Positions 23,673 to 36,725 of a stretch of 64,000 nt of DNA are shown in pieces. The notes under the pieces were generated by a model. It did not search any database, was not told the origin of the DNA, and was given only the letters and a program-made list of their open reading frames with translations. Origin of the DNA: Henricia sp. BOLD:AAB3569. Its lineage: Eukaryota > Echinodermata > Asteroidea > Spinulosida > Echinasteridae. Numbering within the stretch: the first letter of the stretch is position 1; every line of letters starts with the position of its first letter. The stretch spans positions 109,704 to 173,703 of the forward strand of contig JBBELK010000449.1 of assembly GCA_037783545.1 (NCBI GenBank), given 5' to 3'. The position numbers and the translations under genes are program-made.

Positions 23673-26600
23673 GACGAACTTCAAATTTTGCATGCTCCAA
23701 AGACTCTATATTGCGCACTTGTCCTAAAAAATTGACAGACTTTCGCCGGGAAATGGCAGAGAAATTTCAGAGTTTAGAAAAAAAGGGGTTGGCGCTTCCT
23801 GGATGCTCCCGCAACCTGTGGCTGTCTGTACACACCTCTTTGGTGTACTCCTGACTCGTGCGCATGCTCAGTCCTTCGGAATGTCGTTGACACGGCCCAG
23901 TTTGGGACGGGATTTTGGTCAAAGTGTGGTCCAAACGTCGGCAAATTTGGAGGTCGAAAAATGTTCCGACGAACTTCAAATTTTGCATGCTCCAAAGACT
24001 CTATATTGCGCACTTGTCCTAAACAATTGACAGACTTTCGCCGGGAAATGGCAGAGAAATTTCAGAGTTTAGAAAAAAAAGGGGTTGGCGCTTCCTGGAT
24101 GCTCCCGCAACCTGTGGCTGTCTGTACACACCTCTTTGGTGTACTCCTGACTCGTGCGCATGCTCAGTCCTTCGGACTGTCGTTGACACGAGGTCGAAAA
24201 ATGTTCCGACGAACTTCAAATTTTGCATGCTCCAAAGACTCTATATTGCGCACTTGTCCTAAAAAATTGACAGACTTTCGCCGGGAAATGGCAGAGAAAT
24301 TTCAGAGTTTAGAAAAAAAAGTGGTTGGCGCTTCCTGGATGCTCCCGCAACCTGTGGCTGTCTCTACACACCTCTTTGGTGTACTCCTGACTCGTGCGCA
24401 TGCTCAGTCCTTCGGACTGTCGTTGACACGGCCCAGTTTGGGACGGGATTTTGGTCAAAGTGTGGTCCAAACGTCGGCAAATTTGGAGGTCGAAAAATGT
24501 TCCGACGAACTTCAAATTTTGCATGCTCCAAAGACTCTATATTGCGCACTTGTCCTAAAAAATTGACAGACTTTCGCCGGGAAATGGCAGAGAAATTTCA
24601 GAGTTTTGAAAAAAAAGGGGTTGGCGCTTCCTGGATGCTCCCGCAACCTGTGGCTGTCTGTACACACCTCTTTGGTGTACTCCTGACTCGTGCGCATGCT
24701 CAGTCCTTCGGACTGTCGTTGACACGAGGTCGAAAAATGTTCCGACGAACTTCAAATTTTGCATGCTCCAAAGACTCTATATTGCGCACATGTCCTAAAA
24801 AATTGACAGACTTTCTCCGGGAAATGGCAGAGAAATTTCAGAGTTTAGAAAAAAAAGGGGTTGGCGCTTCCTGGATGCTCCCGCAACCTGTGGCTGTCTG
24901 TACACACCTCTTTGGTGTACTCCTGACTCGTGCGCATGCTCAGTCCTTCGGACTGTCGTTGACACGGCCCAGTTTGGGACGGGATTTTGGTCAAAGTGTG
25001 GTCCAAACGTCGGCAAATTTGGAGGTCGAAAAATGTTCCGACGAACTTCAAATTTTGCATGCTCCAAAGACTCTATATTGCGCACTTGTCCTAAAAAATT
25101 GACAGACTTTCGCCGGGAAATGGCAGAGAAATTTCAGAGTTTAGAAAAAAAAGGGGTTGGCGCTTCCTGGATGCTCCCGCAACCTGTGGCTGTCTGTACA
25201 CACCTCTTTGGTGTACTCCTGACTCGTGCGCATGCTCAGTCCTTCGGACTGTCGTTGACATGGCCCAGTTTGGGACGGGATTTTGGTCAAAGTGTGGTCC
25301 AAACGTCGGCAAATTTGGAGGTCGAAAAATGTTCCGACGAACTTCAAATTTTGCATGCTCCAAAGACTCTATATTGCGCACTTGTCCTAAACAATTTACA
25401 GACTTTCGCCGGGAAATGGCAGAGAAATTTCAGAGTTTAGAATAAAAAAGGGGTTGGCGCTTCCTGGATGCTCCCGCAACCTGTGGCTGTCTGTACACAC
25501 CTCTTTGGTGTACTCCTGACTCGTGCGCATGCTCAGTCCTTCGGACTGTCGTTGACACGAGGTCGAAAAATGTTCCGACGAACTTCAAATTTGGCATGCT
25601 CCAAAGACTCTATATTGCGCACTTGTCCTAAAAAATTGACAGACTTTCGCCGGGAAATGACAGAGAAATTTCAGAGTTTAGAAAAAAAGGGGTTGGCGCT
25701 TCCTGGATGCTCCCGCAACCTGTGGCTGTCTGTACACACATCTTTGGTGTACTCCTGACTCGTGCGCATGCTCAGTCCTTCGGACTGTCGTTGACACGGC
25801 CCAGTTTGGGACGGGATTTTGGTCAAAGTGTGGTCCAAACGTCGGCAAATTTGGAGGTCGAAAAATGTTCCGACGAACTTCAAATGTTGCATGCTCCAAA
25901 GACTCTATATTGCGCACTTGTCCTAAACAATTGACAGACTTTCGCCGGGAAATGGCAGAGAAATTTCAGAGTTTAGAAACAAAAGGGGTTGGCGCTTCCT
26001 GGATGCTCCCGCAACCTGTGGCTGTCTGTACACACCTCTTTGGTGTACTCCTGACTCGTGCGCATGCTCAGTCCTTCGGACTGTCGTTGACACGGCCCAG
26101 TTTGGGACGGGATTTTGGTCAAAGTGTGGTCCAAACGTCGGCAAATTTTGAGGTCGAAAAATGTTCCGACGAACTTCAAATTTTGCATGCTCCAAAGACT
26201 CTATATTGCGCACTTGTCCTACAAAATTGACAGACTTTCGCCGGGAAATGGCAGAGAAATTTCAGAGTTTAGAAAAAAAAGGGGTTGGCGCTTCCTGGAT
26301 GCTCCCGCAACCTGTGGCTGTCTGTACACACCTCTTTGGTGTACTCCTGACTCGTGCGCATGCTCAGTCCTTCGGACTGTCGTTGACACGGCCCAGTTTG
26401 GGACGGGATTTTGGTCAAAGTGTGGTCCAAACGTCGGCAAATTTGGAGGTCGAAAAATGTTCCGACGAACTTCAAATTTTGCATGCTCCAAAGACTCTAT
26501 ATTGCGCACTTGTCCTAAAAAATTGACAGACTTTCGCCGGGAAATGGCAGAGAAATTTCAGAGTTTAGAAAAAAAAGGGGTTGGCGCTTCCTGGATGCTC

Positions 26601-27699
26601 CCGCAACCTGTGGCTGTCTGTACACACCTCTTTGGTGTACTCCTGACTTGTGCGCATGCTCAGTCCTTCGGACTGTCGTTGACACGGCCCAGTTTGGGAC
26701 GGGATTTTGGTCAAAGTGTGGTCCAAACGTCGGCAAATTTGGAGGTCGAAAAATGTTCCGACGAACTTCAAATTTTGCATGCTCCAAAGACTCTATATTG
26801 CGCACTTGTCCTAAACAATTGACAGACTTTCGCCGGGAAATGGCAGAGAAATTTCAGAGTTTAGAAAAAAAAGGGGTTGGCGCTTCCTGGATGCTCCCGC
26901 AACCTGTGGCTGTCTGTACACACCTCTTTGGTGTACTCCTGACTCGTGCGCATGCTCAGTCCTTCGGACTGTCGTTGACACGAGGTCGAAAAATGTTCCG
27001 ACGAACTTCAAATTGTGCATGCTCCAAAGACTCTATATTGCGCACTTGTCCTAAAAAATTGACAGACTTTCGCCGGGAAATGGCAGAGAAATTTCAGAGT
27101 TTAGAAAAAAAAGGGGTTGGCGCTTCCTGGATGCTCCCGCAACCTGTGGCTGTCTGTACACACCTCTTTGGTGTACTCCTGACTCGTGCGCATGCTCAGT
27201 CCTTCGGACTGTCGTTGACACGGCCCAGTTTGGGACGGGATTTTTGTCAAAGTGTGGTCCAAACGTCGGCAAATTTGGAGGTCGAAAAATGTTCCGACGA
27301 ACTTCAAATTTTGCATGCTCCAAAGACTCTATATTGCGCACTTGTCCTAAAAAATTGACAGACTTTCGCCGGGAAATGGCAGAGAAATTTCAGAGTTTAG
27401 AAGAAAAAAAGGGGTTGGCGCTTCCTGGATGCTCCCGCAACCTGTGGCTGTCTGTACACACCTCTTTGGTGTACTCCTGACTCGTGCGCATGCTCAGTCC
27501 TTCGGACTGTCGTTGACACGGCCCAGTTTGGGACGGGAATTTGGTCAAAGTGTGGTCCAAACGTCGGCAAATTTGGAGGTCGAAAAATGTTCCGACGAAC
27601 TTCAAATTTTGCATGCTCCAAAGACTCTATATTGCGCACTTGTCCTAAAAAATTGACAGACTTTCGCCGGGAAATGGCAGAGAAATTTCAGAGTTGAGA

Positions 27700-28560
27700 A
27701 AAAATAGGGGTTGGCGCTTCCTGGATGCTCCCGCAACCTGTGGCTGTCTGTACACACCTCGTTGGTGTACTCCTGACTCGTGCGCATGCTCAGTCCTTCG
27801 GACTGTCGTTGACACCGCCCAGTTTGGGACGGGATTTTGGTCAAAGTGTGGTCCAAACGTCGGCAAATTTGGAGGTCGAAAAATGTTCCGACGAACTTCA
27901 AATTTTGCATGCTCCAAAGACTCTATATTGCGCACTTGTCCTAAAAAATTGACAGACTTTCGCCGGGAAATGGCAGAGAAATTTCAGAGTTTAGAAAAAA
28001 AGGGGTTGGCGCTTCCTGGATGCTCCCGCAACCTGTGGCTGTCTGTACACACCTCTTTGGTGTACTCCTGACTCGTGCGCATGCTCAGTCCTTCGGACTG
28101 TCGTTGACACGGCCCAGTTTGGGACGGGATTTTGGTCAAGGTGTGGTCCAAACGTCGGCAAATTTGGAGGTCGAAAAATGTTCCGACGAACTTCAAATTT
28201 TGCATGCTCCAAAGACTCTATATTGCGCACTTGTCCTAAAAAATTGACAGACTTTCGCCGGGAAATGGCAGAGAAATGTCAGAGTTTAGAAAAAAAAGGG
28301 GTTGGCGCTTCCTGGATGCTCCCGCAACCTGTGGCTGTCTGTACACACCTCTTTGGTGTACTCCTGACTCGTGCGCATGCTCAGTCCTTCGGACTGTCGT
28401 TGACACGGCCCAGTTTGGGACGGGATTTTGGTCAAAGTGTGGTCCAAACGTCGGCAAATTTGGAGGTCGAAAAATGTTCCGACGAACTTCAAATTTTGCA
28501 TGCTCCAAAGACTCTATATTGCGCACTTGTCCTAAAAAATTGACAGACTTTCGCCGGGAA
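27700..28560 (+). repeat. Displaced repeat, left copy (offset 2367)
   Basis: A series of GACACCGCCC (27812), GTCAAGGTGTGG (28136) and GAAATGTCAG (28272) that recurs at 30179, 30503 and 30639. The offset of 2367 bp is eight monomers. The left copy has extra damage, GAGTTGAGAAAAAATAGG near 27692 and CCTCGTTGG near 27757. Confidence 0.82.
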
Positions 28561-30066
28561 ATGGCAGAGAAATTTCAGAGTTTAGAAAAAAAAGGGGTTG
28601 GCGCTTCCTGGATGCTCCCGCAACCTGTGGCTGTCTGTACACACCTCTTTGGTGTACTCCTGACTCGTGCGCATGCTCAGTCCTTCGGACTGTCGTTGAC
28701 ACGGCCCAGTTTGGGACGGGATTTTGGTCAAAGTGTGGTCCAAACGTCGGAAAATTTGGAGGTCGAAAAATGTTCCGACGAACTTCAAATTTTGCGTGCT
28801 CCAAAAACTCTATATTGCGCACTTGTCCTAAAAAATTGACAGACTTTCGCCGGGAAATGGCAGAGAAATTTCAGAGTTTAGAAGAAAAAAAGGGGTTGGC
28901 GCTTCCTGGATGCTCCCGCAACCTGTGGCTGTCTGTACACACCTCTTTGGTGTACTCCTGACTCGTGCGCATGCTCAGTCCTTCGGACTGTCGTTGACAC
29001 GGCCCAGTTTGGGACGGGATTTTGGTCAAAGTGTGGTCCAAACGTCGGCAAATTTGGAGGTCGAAAATTTTTCGACGAACTTCAAATTTTGCATGCTCCA
29101 AAGACTCTATATTGCGCACTTGTCCTACAAAATTGACAGACTTTCGCCGGGAAATGGCAGAGAAATTTCAGAGTTTAGAAACAAAAGGGGTTGGCGCTTC
29201 CTGGATGCTCCCGCAACCTGTGGCTGTCTGTACACACCTCTTTGGTGTACTCCTGACTCGTGCGCATGCTCAGTTCTTCGGACTGTCGTTGACACGGCCC
29301 AGTTTGGGACGGGATTTTGGTCAAAGTGTGGTCCAAACGTCGGCAAATTTGGAGGTCGAAAAATGTTCCGACGAACTTCAAATTTTGCATGCTCCAAAGA
29401 CTCTATATTGCGCACTTGTCCTAAAAAATTGACAGACTTTCGCCGGGAAATGGCAGAGAAATTTCAGAGTTTAGAAAAAAAAGGGGTTGGCGTTTCCTGG
29501 ATGCTCCCGCAACCTGTGGCTGTCTGTACACACCTCTTTGGTGTACTCCTGACTCGTGCGCATGCTCAGTCCTTCGGACTGTCGTTGACACGGCCCAGTT
29601 TGGGACGGGATTTTGGTCAAAGTGTGGTCCAAACGTCGGCAAATTTGGAGGTCGAAAAATGTTCCGACGAACTTCAAATTTTGCATGCTCCAAAGACTCT
29701 ATATTGCGCACTTGTCCTAAAAAATTGACAGACTTTCGCCGGGAAATGGCAGAGAAATTTCAGAGTTTAGAAAAAAAAGGGGTTGGCGCTTCCTGGATGC
29801 TCCCGCAACCTGTGGCTGTCTGTACACACCTCTTTGGTGTACTCCTGACTCGTGCGCATGCTCAGTCCTTCGGACTGTCGTTGACACGGCCCAGTTTGGG
29901 ACGGGATTTTGGTCAAAGTGTGGTCCAAACGTCGGCAAATTTGGAGGTCGAAAAATGTTCCGACGAACTTCAAATTTTGCATGCTCCAAAGACTCTATAT
30001 TGCGCACTTGTCCTAAAAAATTGACAGACTTTCGCCGGGAAATGGCAGAGAAATTTCAGAGTTTAG

Positions 30067-30927
30067 AAAAAAAGGGGTTGGCGCTTCCTGGATGCTCCCG
30101 CAACCTGTGGCTGTCTGTACACACCTCTTTGGTGTACTCCTGACTCGTGCGCATGCTCAGTCCTTCGGACTGTCGTTGACACCGCCCAGTTTGGGACGGG
30201 ATTTTGGTCAAAGTGTGGTCCAAACGTCGGCAAATTTGGAGGTCGAAAAATGTTCCGACGAACTTCAAATTTTGCATGCTCCAAAGACTCTATATTGCGC
30301 ACTTGTCCTAAAAAATTGACAGACTTTCGCCGGGAAATGGCAGAGAAATTTCAGAGTTTAGAAAAAAAGGGGTTGGCGCTTCCTGGATGCTCCCGCAACC
30401 TGTGGCTGTCTGTACACACCTCTTTGGTGTACTCCTGACTCGTGCGCATGCTCAGTCCTTCGGACTGTCGTTGACACGGCCCAGTTTGGGACGGGATTTT
30501 GGTCAAGGTGTGGTCCAAACGTCGGCAAATTTGGAGGTCGAAAAATGTTCCGACGAACTTCAAATTTTGCATGCTCCAAAGACTCTATATTGCGCACTTG
30601 TCCTAAAAAATTGACAGACTTTCGCCGGGAAATGGCAGAGAAATGTCAGAGTTTAGAAAAAAAAGGGGTTGGCGCTTCCTGGATGCTCCCGCAACCTGTG
30701 GCTGTCTGTACACACCTCTTTGGTGTACTCCTGACTCGTGCGCATGCTCAGTCCTTCGGACTGTCGTTGACACGGCCCAGTTTGGGACGGGATTTTGGTC
30801 AAAGTGTGGTCCAAACGTCGGCAAATTTGGAGGTCGAAAAATGTTCCGACGAACTTCAAATTTTGCATGCTCCAAAGACTCTATATTGCGCACTTGTCCT
30901 AAAAAATTGACAGACTTTCGCCGGGAA
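30067..30927 (+). repeat. Displaced repeat, right copy (offset 2367)
   Basis: Partner of 27700-28560, carrying GACACCGCCC, GTCAAGGTGTGG and GAAATGTCAG at the same spacing. The next shared mark, CTCCAAAAACTC, occurs at 28799 and 31462; that offset of 2663 is one monomer more, so a monomer was gained or lost just after the shared part. Confidence 0.8.
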
Positions 30928-33458
30928 ATGGCAGAGAAATTTCAGAGTTTAGAAAAAAAAGGGGTTGGCGCTTCCTGGATGCTCCCGCAACCTGTGGCTG
31001 TCTGTACACACCTCTTTGGTGTACTCCTGACTCGTGCGCATGCTCAGTCCTTCGGACTGTCGTTGACACGGCCCAGTTTGGGACGGGATTTTGGTCAAAG
31101 TGTGGTCCAAACGTCGGCAAATTTGGAGGTCGAAAAATGTTCCGACGAACTTCAAATTTTGCATGCTCCAAAGACTCTATATTGCGCACTTGTCCTAAAA
31201 AATTGACAGACTTTCGCCGGGAAATGGCAGAGAAATTTCAGAGTTTAGAAAAAAAAGGGGTTGGCGCTTCCTGGATGCTCCCGCAACCTGTGGCTGTCTG
31301 TACACACCTCTTTGGTGTACTCCTGACTCGTGCGCATGCTCAGTCCTTCGGACTGTCGTTGACACGGCCCAGTTTGGGACGGGATTTTGGTCAAAGTGTG
31401 GTCCAAACGTCGGCAAATTTGGAGGTCGAAAAATGTTCCGACGAACTTCAAATTTTGCATGCTCCAAAAACTCTATATTGCGCACTTGTCCTAAAAAATT
31501 GACAGACTTTCGCCGGGAAATGGCAGAGAAATTTCAGAGTTTAGAAAAAAAGGGGTTGGCGCTTCCTGGATGCTCCCGCAACCTGTGGCTGTCTGTACAC
31601 ACCTCTTTGGTGTACTCCTGACTCGTGCGCATGCTCAGTCCTTCGGACTGTCGTTGACACGGCCCAGTTTGGGACGGGATTTTGGTCAAAGTGTGGTCCA
31701 AACGTCGGCAAATTTGGAGGTCGAAAAATGTTCCGACGAACTTCAAATTTTGCATGCTCCAAAGACTCTATATTGCGCACTTGTCCTAAAAAATTGACAG
31801 ACTTTCGCCGGGAAATGGCAGAGAAATTTCAGAGTTTAGAAAAAAAAGGGGTTGGCGCTTCCTGGATGCTCCCGCAACCTGTGGCTGTCTGTACACACCT
31901 CTTTGGTGTACTCCTGACTCGTGCGCATGCTCAGTCCTTCGGACTGTCGTAGACACGGCCCAGTTTGGGACGGGATTTTGGTCAAAGTGTGGTCCAAACG
32001 TCGGCAAATTTGGAGGTCGAAAATGTTCCGACGAACTTCAAATTTTGCATGCTCCAAAGACTCTATATTGCGCACTTGTCCTAAAAAATTGACAGACTTT
32101 CGCCGGGAAATGGCAGAGAAATTTCAGAGTTTAGAAAAAAAAGGGGTTGGCGCTTCCTGGATGCTCCCGCAACCTGTGGCTGTATGTACACACCTCTTTG
32201 GTGTACTCCTGACTCGTGCGCATGCTCAGTCCTTCGGACTGTCGTTGACACGGCCCAGTTTGGGACGGGATTTTGGTCAAAGTGTGGTCCAAACGTCGGC
32301 AAATTTGGAGGTCGAAAAATGTTCCGACGAACTTCAAATTTTGCATGCTCCAAAGACTCTATATTGCGCACTTGTCCTAAAAAATTGACAGACTTTCGCC
32401 GGGAAATGGCAGAGAAATTTCAGAGTTTAGAAAAAAAAAGGGGTTGGCGCTTCCTGGATGCTCCCGCAACCTGTGGCTGTCTGTACACACCTCTTTGGTG
32501 TACTCCTGACTCGTGCGCATGCTCAGTCCTTCAGACTGTCGTTGACACGGCCCAGTTTGGGACGGGATTTTGGTCAAAGTGTGGTCCAAACGTCGGCAAA
32601 TTTGGAGGTCGAAAAATGTTCCGACGAACTTCAAATTTTGCATGCTCCAAAGACTCTATATTGCGCACTTGTCCTAAAAAATTGACAGACTTTCGCCGGG
32701 AAATGGCAGAGAAATTTCAGAGTTTAGAAAAAAAAGGGGTTGGCGCTTCCTGGATGCTCCCGCAACCTGTGGCTGTCTGTACACACCTCTTTGGTGTACT
32801 CCTGACTCGTGCGCATGCTCAGTTCTTCGGACTGTCGTTGACACGGCCCAGTTTGGGACGGGATTTTGGTCAAAGTGTGGTCCAAACGTCGGCAAATTTG
32901 GAGGTCGAAAAATGTTCCGACGAACTTCAAATTTTGCATGCTCCAAAGACTCTATATTGCGCACTTGTCCTAAAAAATTGACAGACTTTCGCCGGGAAAT
33001 GGCAGAGAAATTTCAGAGTTTAGAAAAAAAAGGGGTTGGCGCTTCCTGGATGCTCCCGCAACCTGTGGCTGTCTGTACACACCTCTTTGGTGTACTCCTG
33101 ACTCGTGCGCATGCTCAGTCCTTCGGACTGTCGTTGACACGGCCCAGTTTGGGACGGGATTTTGGTCAAAGTGTGGTCCAAACGTCGGCAAATTTGGAGG
33201 TCGAAAAATGTTCCGACGAACTTCAAATTTTGCATGCTCCAAAGACTCTATATTGCGCACTTGTCCTAAAAAATTGACAGACTTTCGCCGGGAAATGGCA
33301 GAGAAATTTCAGAGTTTAGAAAAAAAAGGGGTTGGCGCTTCCTGGATGCTCCCGCAACATGTGGCTGTCTGTACACACCTCTTTGGTGTACTCCTGACTC
33401 GTGCGCATGCTCAGTCCTTCGGACTGTCGTTGACACGGCCCAGTTTGGGACGGGATTT

Positions 33459-36398
33459 TTGTCAAAGTGTGGTCCAAACGTCGGCAAATTAGGAGGTCGA
33501 CAAATGTTCCGACGAACTTCAAATTTTGCATGCTCCAAAGACTCTATATTGCGCACTTGTCCTAAAAAATTGACAGACTTTCGCCGGGAAATGGCAGAGA
33601 AATTTCAGAGTTTAGAAAAAAAAAGGGGGTTGGCGCTTCCTGGATGCTCCTGCAACCTGTGGCTGTCTGTACACACCTCTTTGGTGTACTCCTGACTCGT
33701 GCGCATGCTCAGTCCTTCGGACTGTCGTTGACACGGCCCAGTTTGGGACGGGATTTTGGTCAAAGTGTGGTCCAAACGTCGGCAAATTTGGAGGTCGAAA
33801 AATGTTCCGACGAACTTCAAATTTTGCATGCTCCAAAGACTCTATATTGCGCACTTTTCCTAAAAAATTGACAGACTTTCGCCGGGAAATGGCAGAGAAA
33901 TTTCAGAGTTTAGAAAACAAAAGGGGTTGGCGCTTCCTGGATGCTCCCGCAACCTGTGGCTGTCTGTACACACCTCTTTGGTGTACTCCTGACTCGTGCG
34001 CATGCTCAGTCCTTCGGACTGTCGTTGACACGGCCCAGTTTGGGACGGGATTTTGGTCAAAGTGTGGTCCAAACGTCGGCAAATTTGGAGGTCGAAAAAT
34101 GTTCCGACGAACTTCAAATTTTGCATGCTCCAAAGACTCTATATTGCGCACTTGTCCTAAAAAATTGACAGACTTTCGCCGGGAAATGGCAGAGAAATTT
34201 CAGAGTTTAGAAAAAAAAGGGGTTGGCGCTTCCTGGATGCTCCCGCAACCTGTGGCTGTCTGTACACACCTCTTTGGTGTACTCCTGACTCGTGCGCATG
34301 CTTAGTTCTTCGGACTGTCGTTGACACGGCCCAGTTTGGGACGGGATTTTGGTCAAAGTGTGGTCCAAACGTCGGCAAATTTGGAGGTCGAAAAATGTTC
34401 CGACGAACTTCAAATTTTGCATGCTCCAAAGACTCTATATTGCGCACTTGTCCTAAAAAATTGATAGACTTTCGCCGGGAAATGGCAGAGAAATTTCAGA
34501 GTTTAGAAAAAAAATGGGTTGGCGCTTCCTGGATGCTCCCGCAACCTGTGGCTGTCTGTACACACCTCTTTGGTGTACTCCTGACTCGTGCGCATGCTCA
34601 GTCCTTCGGACTGTCGTTGACACGGCCCAGTTTGGGACGGGATTTTGGTCAAAGTGTGGTCCAAACGTCGGCAAATTTGGAGGTCGAAAAATGTTCCGAC
34701 GAACTTCAAATTTTGCATGCTCCAAAGACTCTATATTGCGCACTTGTCCTAAAAAATTGACAGACTTTCGCCGGGAAATGGCAGAGAAATTTCAGAGTTT
34801 AGAAAAAAAAAGGGGTTGGCGCTGCAACCTGTGGCTGTCTGTACACACCTCTTTGGTGTACTCCTGACTCGTGCGCATGCTCAGTCCTTCGGACTGTCGT
34901 TGACACGGCCCAGTTTGGGACGGGATTTTTGTCAAAGTGTGGTCCAAACGTCGGCAAATTAGGAGGTCGACAAATGTTCCGACGAACTTCAAATTGTGCA
35001 TGCTCCAAAGACTCTATATTGCGCACTTGTCCTAAAAAATTGACAGACTTTCGCCGGGAAATGGCAGAGAAATTTCAGAGTTTAGAAAAAAAAAGGGGGT
35101 TGGCGCTTCCTGGATGCTCCTGCAACCTGTGGCTGTCTGTACACACCTCTTTGGTGTACTCCTGACTCGTGCGCATGCTCAGTCCTTCGGACTGTCGTTG
35201 ACACGGCCCAGTTTGGGACGGGATTTTGGTCAAAGTGTGGTCCAAACGTCGGCAAATTTGGAGGTCGAAAAATGTTCCGACGAACTTCAAATTTTGCATG
35301 CTCCAAAGACTCTATATTGCGCACTTTTCCTAAAAAATTGACAGACTTTCGCCGGGAAATGGCAGAGAAATTTCAGAGTTTAGAAAACAAAAGGGGTTGG
35401 CGCTTCCTGGATGCTCCCGCAACCTGTGGCTGTCTGTACACACCTCTTTGGTGTACTCCTGACTCGTGCGCATGCTCAGTCCTTCGGACTGTCGTTGACA
35501 CGGCCCAGTTTGGGACGGGATTTTGGTCAAAGTGTGGTCCAAACGTCGGCAAATTTGGAGGTCGAAAAATGTTCCGACGAACTTCAAATTTTGCATGCTC
35601 CAAAGACTCTATATTGCGCACTTGTCCTAAAAAATTGACAGACTTTCGCCGGGAAATGGCAGAGAAATTTCAGAGTTTAGAAAAAAAAGGGGTTGGCGCT
35701 TCCTGGATGCTCCCGCAACCTGTGGCTGTCTGTACACACCTCTTTGGTGTACTCCTGACTCGTGCGCATGCTTAGTTCTTCGGACTGTCGTTGACACGGC
35801 CCAGTTTGGGACGGGATTTTGGTCAAAGTGTGGTCCAAACGTCGGCAAATTTGGAGGTCGAAAAATGTTCCGACGAACTTCAAATTTTGCATGCTCCAAA
35901 GACTCTATATTGCGCACTTGTCCTAAAAAATTGATAGACTTTCGCCGGGAAATGGCAGAGAAATTTCAGAGTTTAGAAAAAAAATGGGTTGGCGCTTCCT
36001 GGATGCTCCCGCAACCTGTGGCTGTCTGTACACACCTCTTTGGTGTACTCCTGACTCGTGCGCATGCTCAGTCCTTCGGACTGTCGTTGACACGGCCCAG
36101 TTTGGGACGGGATTTTGGTCAAAGTGTGGTCCAAACGTCGGCAAATTTGGAGGTCGAAAAATGTTCCGACGAACTTCAAATTTTGCATGCTCCAAAGACT
36201 CTATATTGCGCACTTGTCCTAAAAAATTGACAGACTTTCGCCGGGAAATGGCAGAGAAATTTCAGAGTTTAGAAAAAAAAAGGGGTTGGCGCTGCAACCT
36301 GTGGCTGTCTGTACACACCTCTTTGGTGTACTCCTGACTCGTGCGCATGCTCAGTCCTTCGGACTGTCGTTGACACGGCCCAGTTTGGGACGGGATTT
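33459..36398 (+). repeat. 1470-bp five-monomer HOR, two tandem copies
   Basis: Units 33459-34928 and 34929-36398. Both show in order GATTTTTGTC with AAATTAGGAGGTCGACAAATG; AAAAAGGGGGTTGG with GCTCCTGCAACC; CACTTTTCC; AAAACAAAAGG; CATGCTTAGTTCTTCGG; ATTGATAGAC; AAAATGGGTTGG; and a 283-bp monomer lacking 14 bp. The only clear difference I found is AAATTTTGC (33531) against AAATTGTGC (35001). A third copy does not follow. Confidence 0.92.
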
Positions 36399-36725
36399 TG
36401 GTCAAAGTGTGGTCCAAACGTCGGCAAATTTGGAGGTCGAAAAATGTTCCGACGAACTTCAAATTTTGCATGCTCCAAAGACTCTATATTGCGCACTTGT
36501 CCTAAAAAATTGACAGACTTTCGCCGGGAAATGGCAGAGAAATTTCAGAGTTTAGAAAAAAAAGGGGTTGGCGCTGCAACCTGTGGCTGTCTGTACACAC
36601 CTCTTTGGTGTACTCCTGACTCGTGCGCATACTCAGTCCTTCGGACTGTCGTTGACACGGCCCAGTTTGGGACGGGATTTTGGTCAAAGTGTGGTCCAAA
36701 CGTCGGCAAATTTGGAGGTCGAAAA
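34691..36725 (+). repeat. Three monomers with a 14-bp deletion (282-283 bp)
   Basis: GGCGCT is joined directly to GCAACCTG, without the intervening TCCTGGATGCTCCC. Spans are 34691-34973 and 36161-36443 (both 283 bp because of a 9-A tract, and related by the 1470-bp unit) and 36444-36725 (282 bp). Adjacent placement of the last two suggests local spread of one event. Little microhomology is visible at this junction. Confidence 0.9.

Larger units (their letters stand above)
11794..26992 (+). repeat. Fourteen 240-bp deletion monomers
   Basis: Each lacks 56 bp between GACAC and GAGGTCG, so that GACACGAGGTCG is read. Monomer spans (239-241 bp): 11794-12033, 12330-12569, 14050-14289, 14586-14826, 15714-15952, 16249-16489, 18562-18801, 20874-21113, 22002-22241, 22538-22778, 23961-24200, 24497-24736, 25329-25569, 26753-26992. 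The identical junction in all of them implies one deletion event followed by spread. They often alternate with full monomers as a 536-bp dimer (11794-12329, 12330-12865, 23961-24496, 24497-25032). Confidence 0.92.
7800..27000 (+). repeat. Array domain with TTTCGAGG and 240-bp monomers
   Basis: Several variants are confined here: AAATTTCGAGG (about 7931 to 21395, 13 copies), ACACATCTTTGG (about 9890 to 25738), CTAAACAATT (about 14646 to 26813), CTACATAATTG (15477, 23429), and all 14 deletion monomers of 240 bp. This is the most heavily rearranged part of the window and contains two long related segments plus 536-bp and 1128-bp higher-order units. Confidence 0.8.

Noticed and set aside
32184..32981. 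A 265-aa frame, and similar ones of 220-342 aa (for example 44915-45943, 40530-41192)
   Set aside because: They appear only where adjacent monomers are 297 bp or where an indel joins two frames. The peptide is the same unit repeated. There are no splice, promoter or polyadenylation signals distinct from neighbouring monomers.
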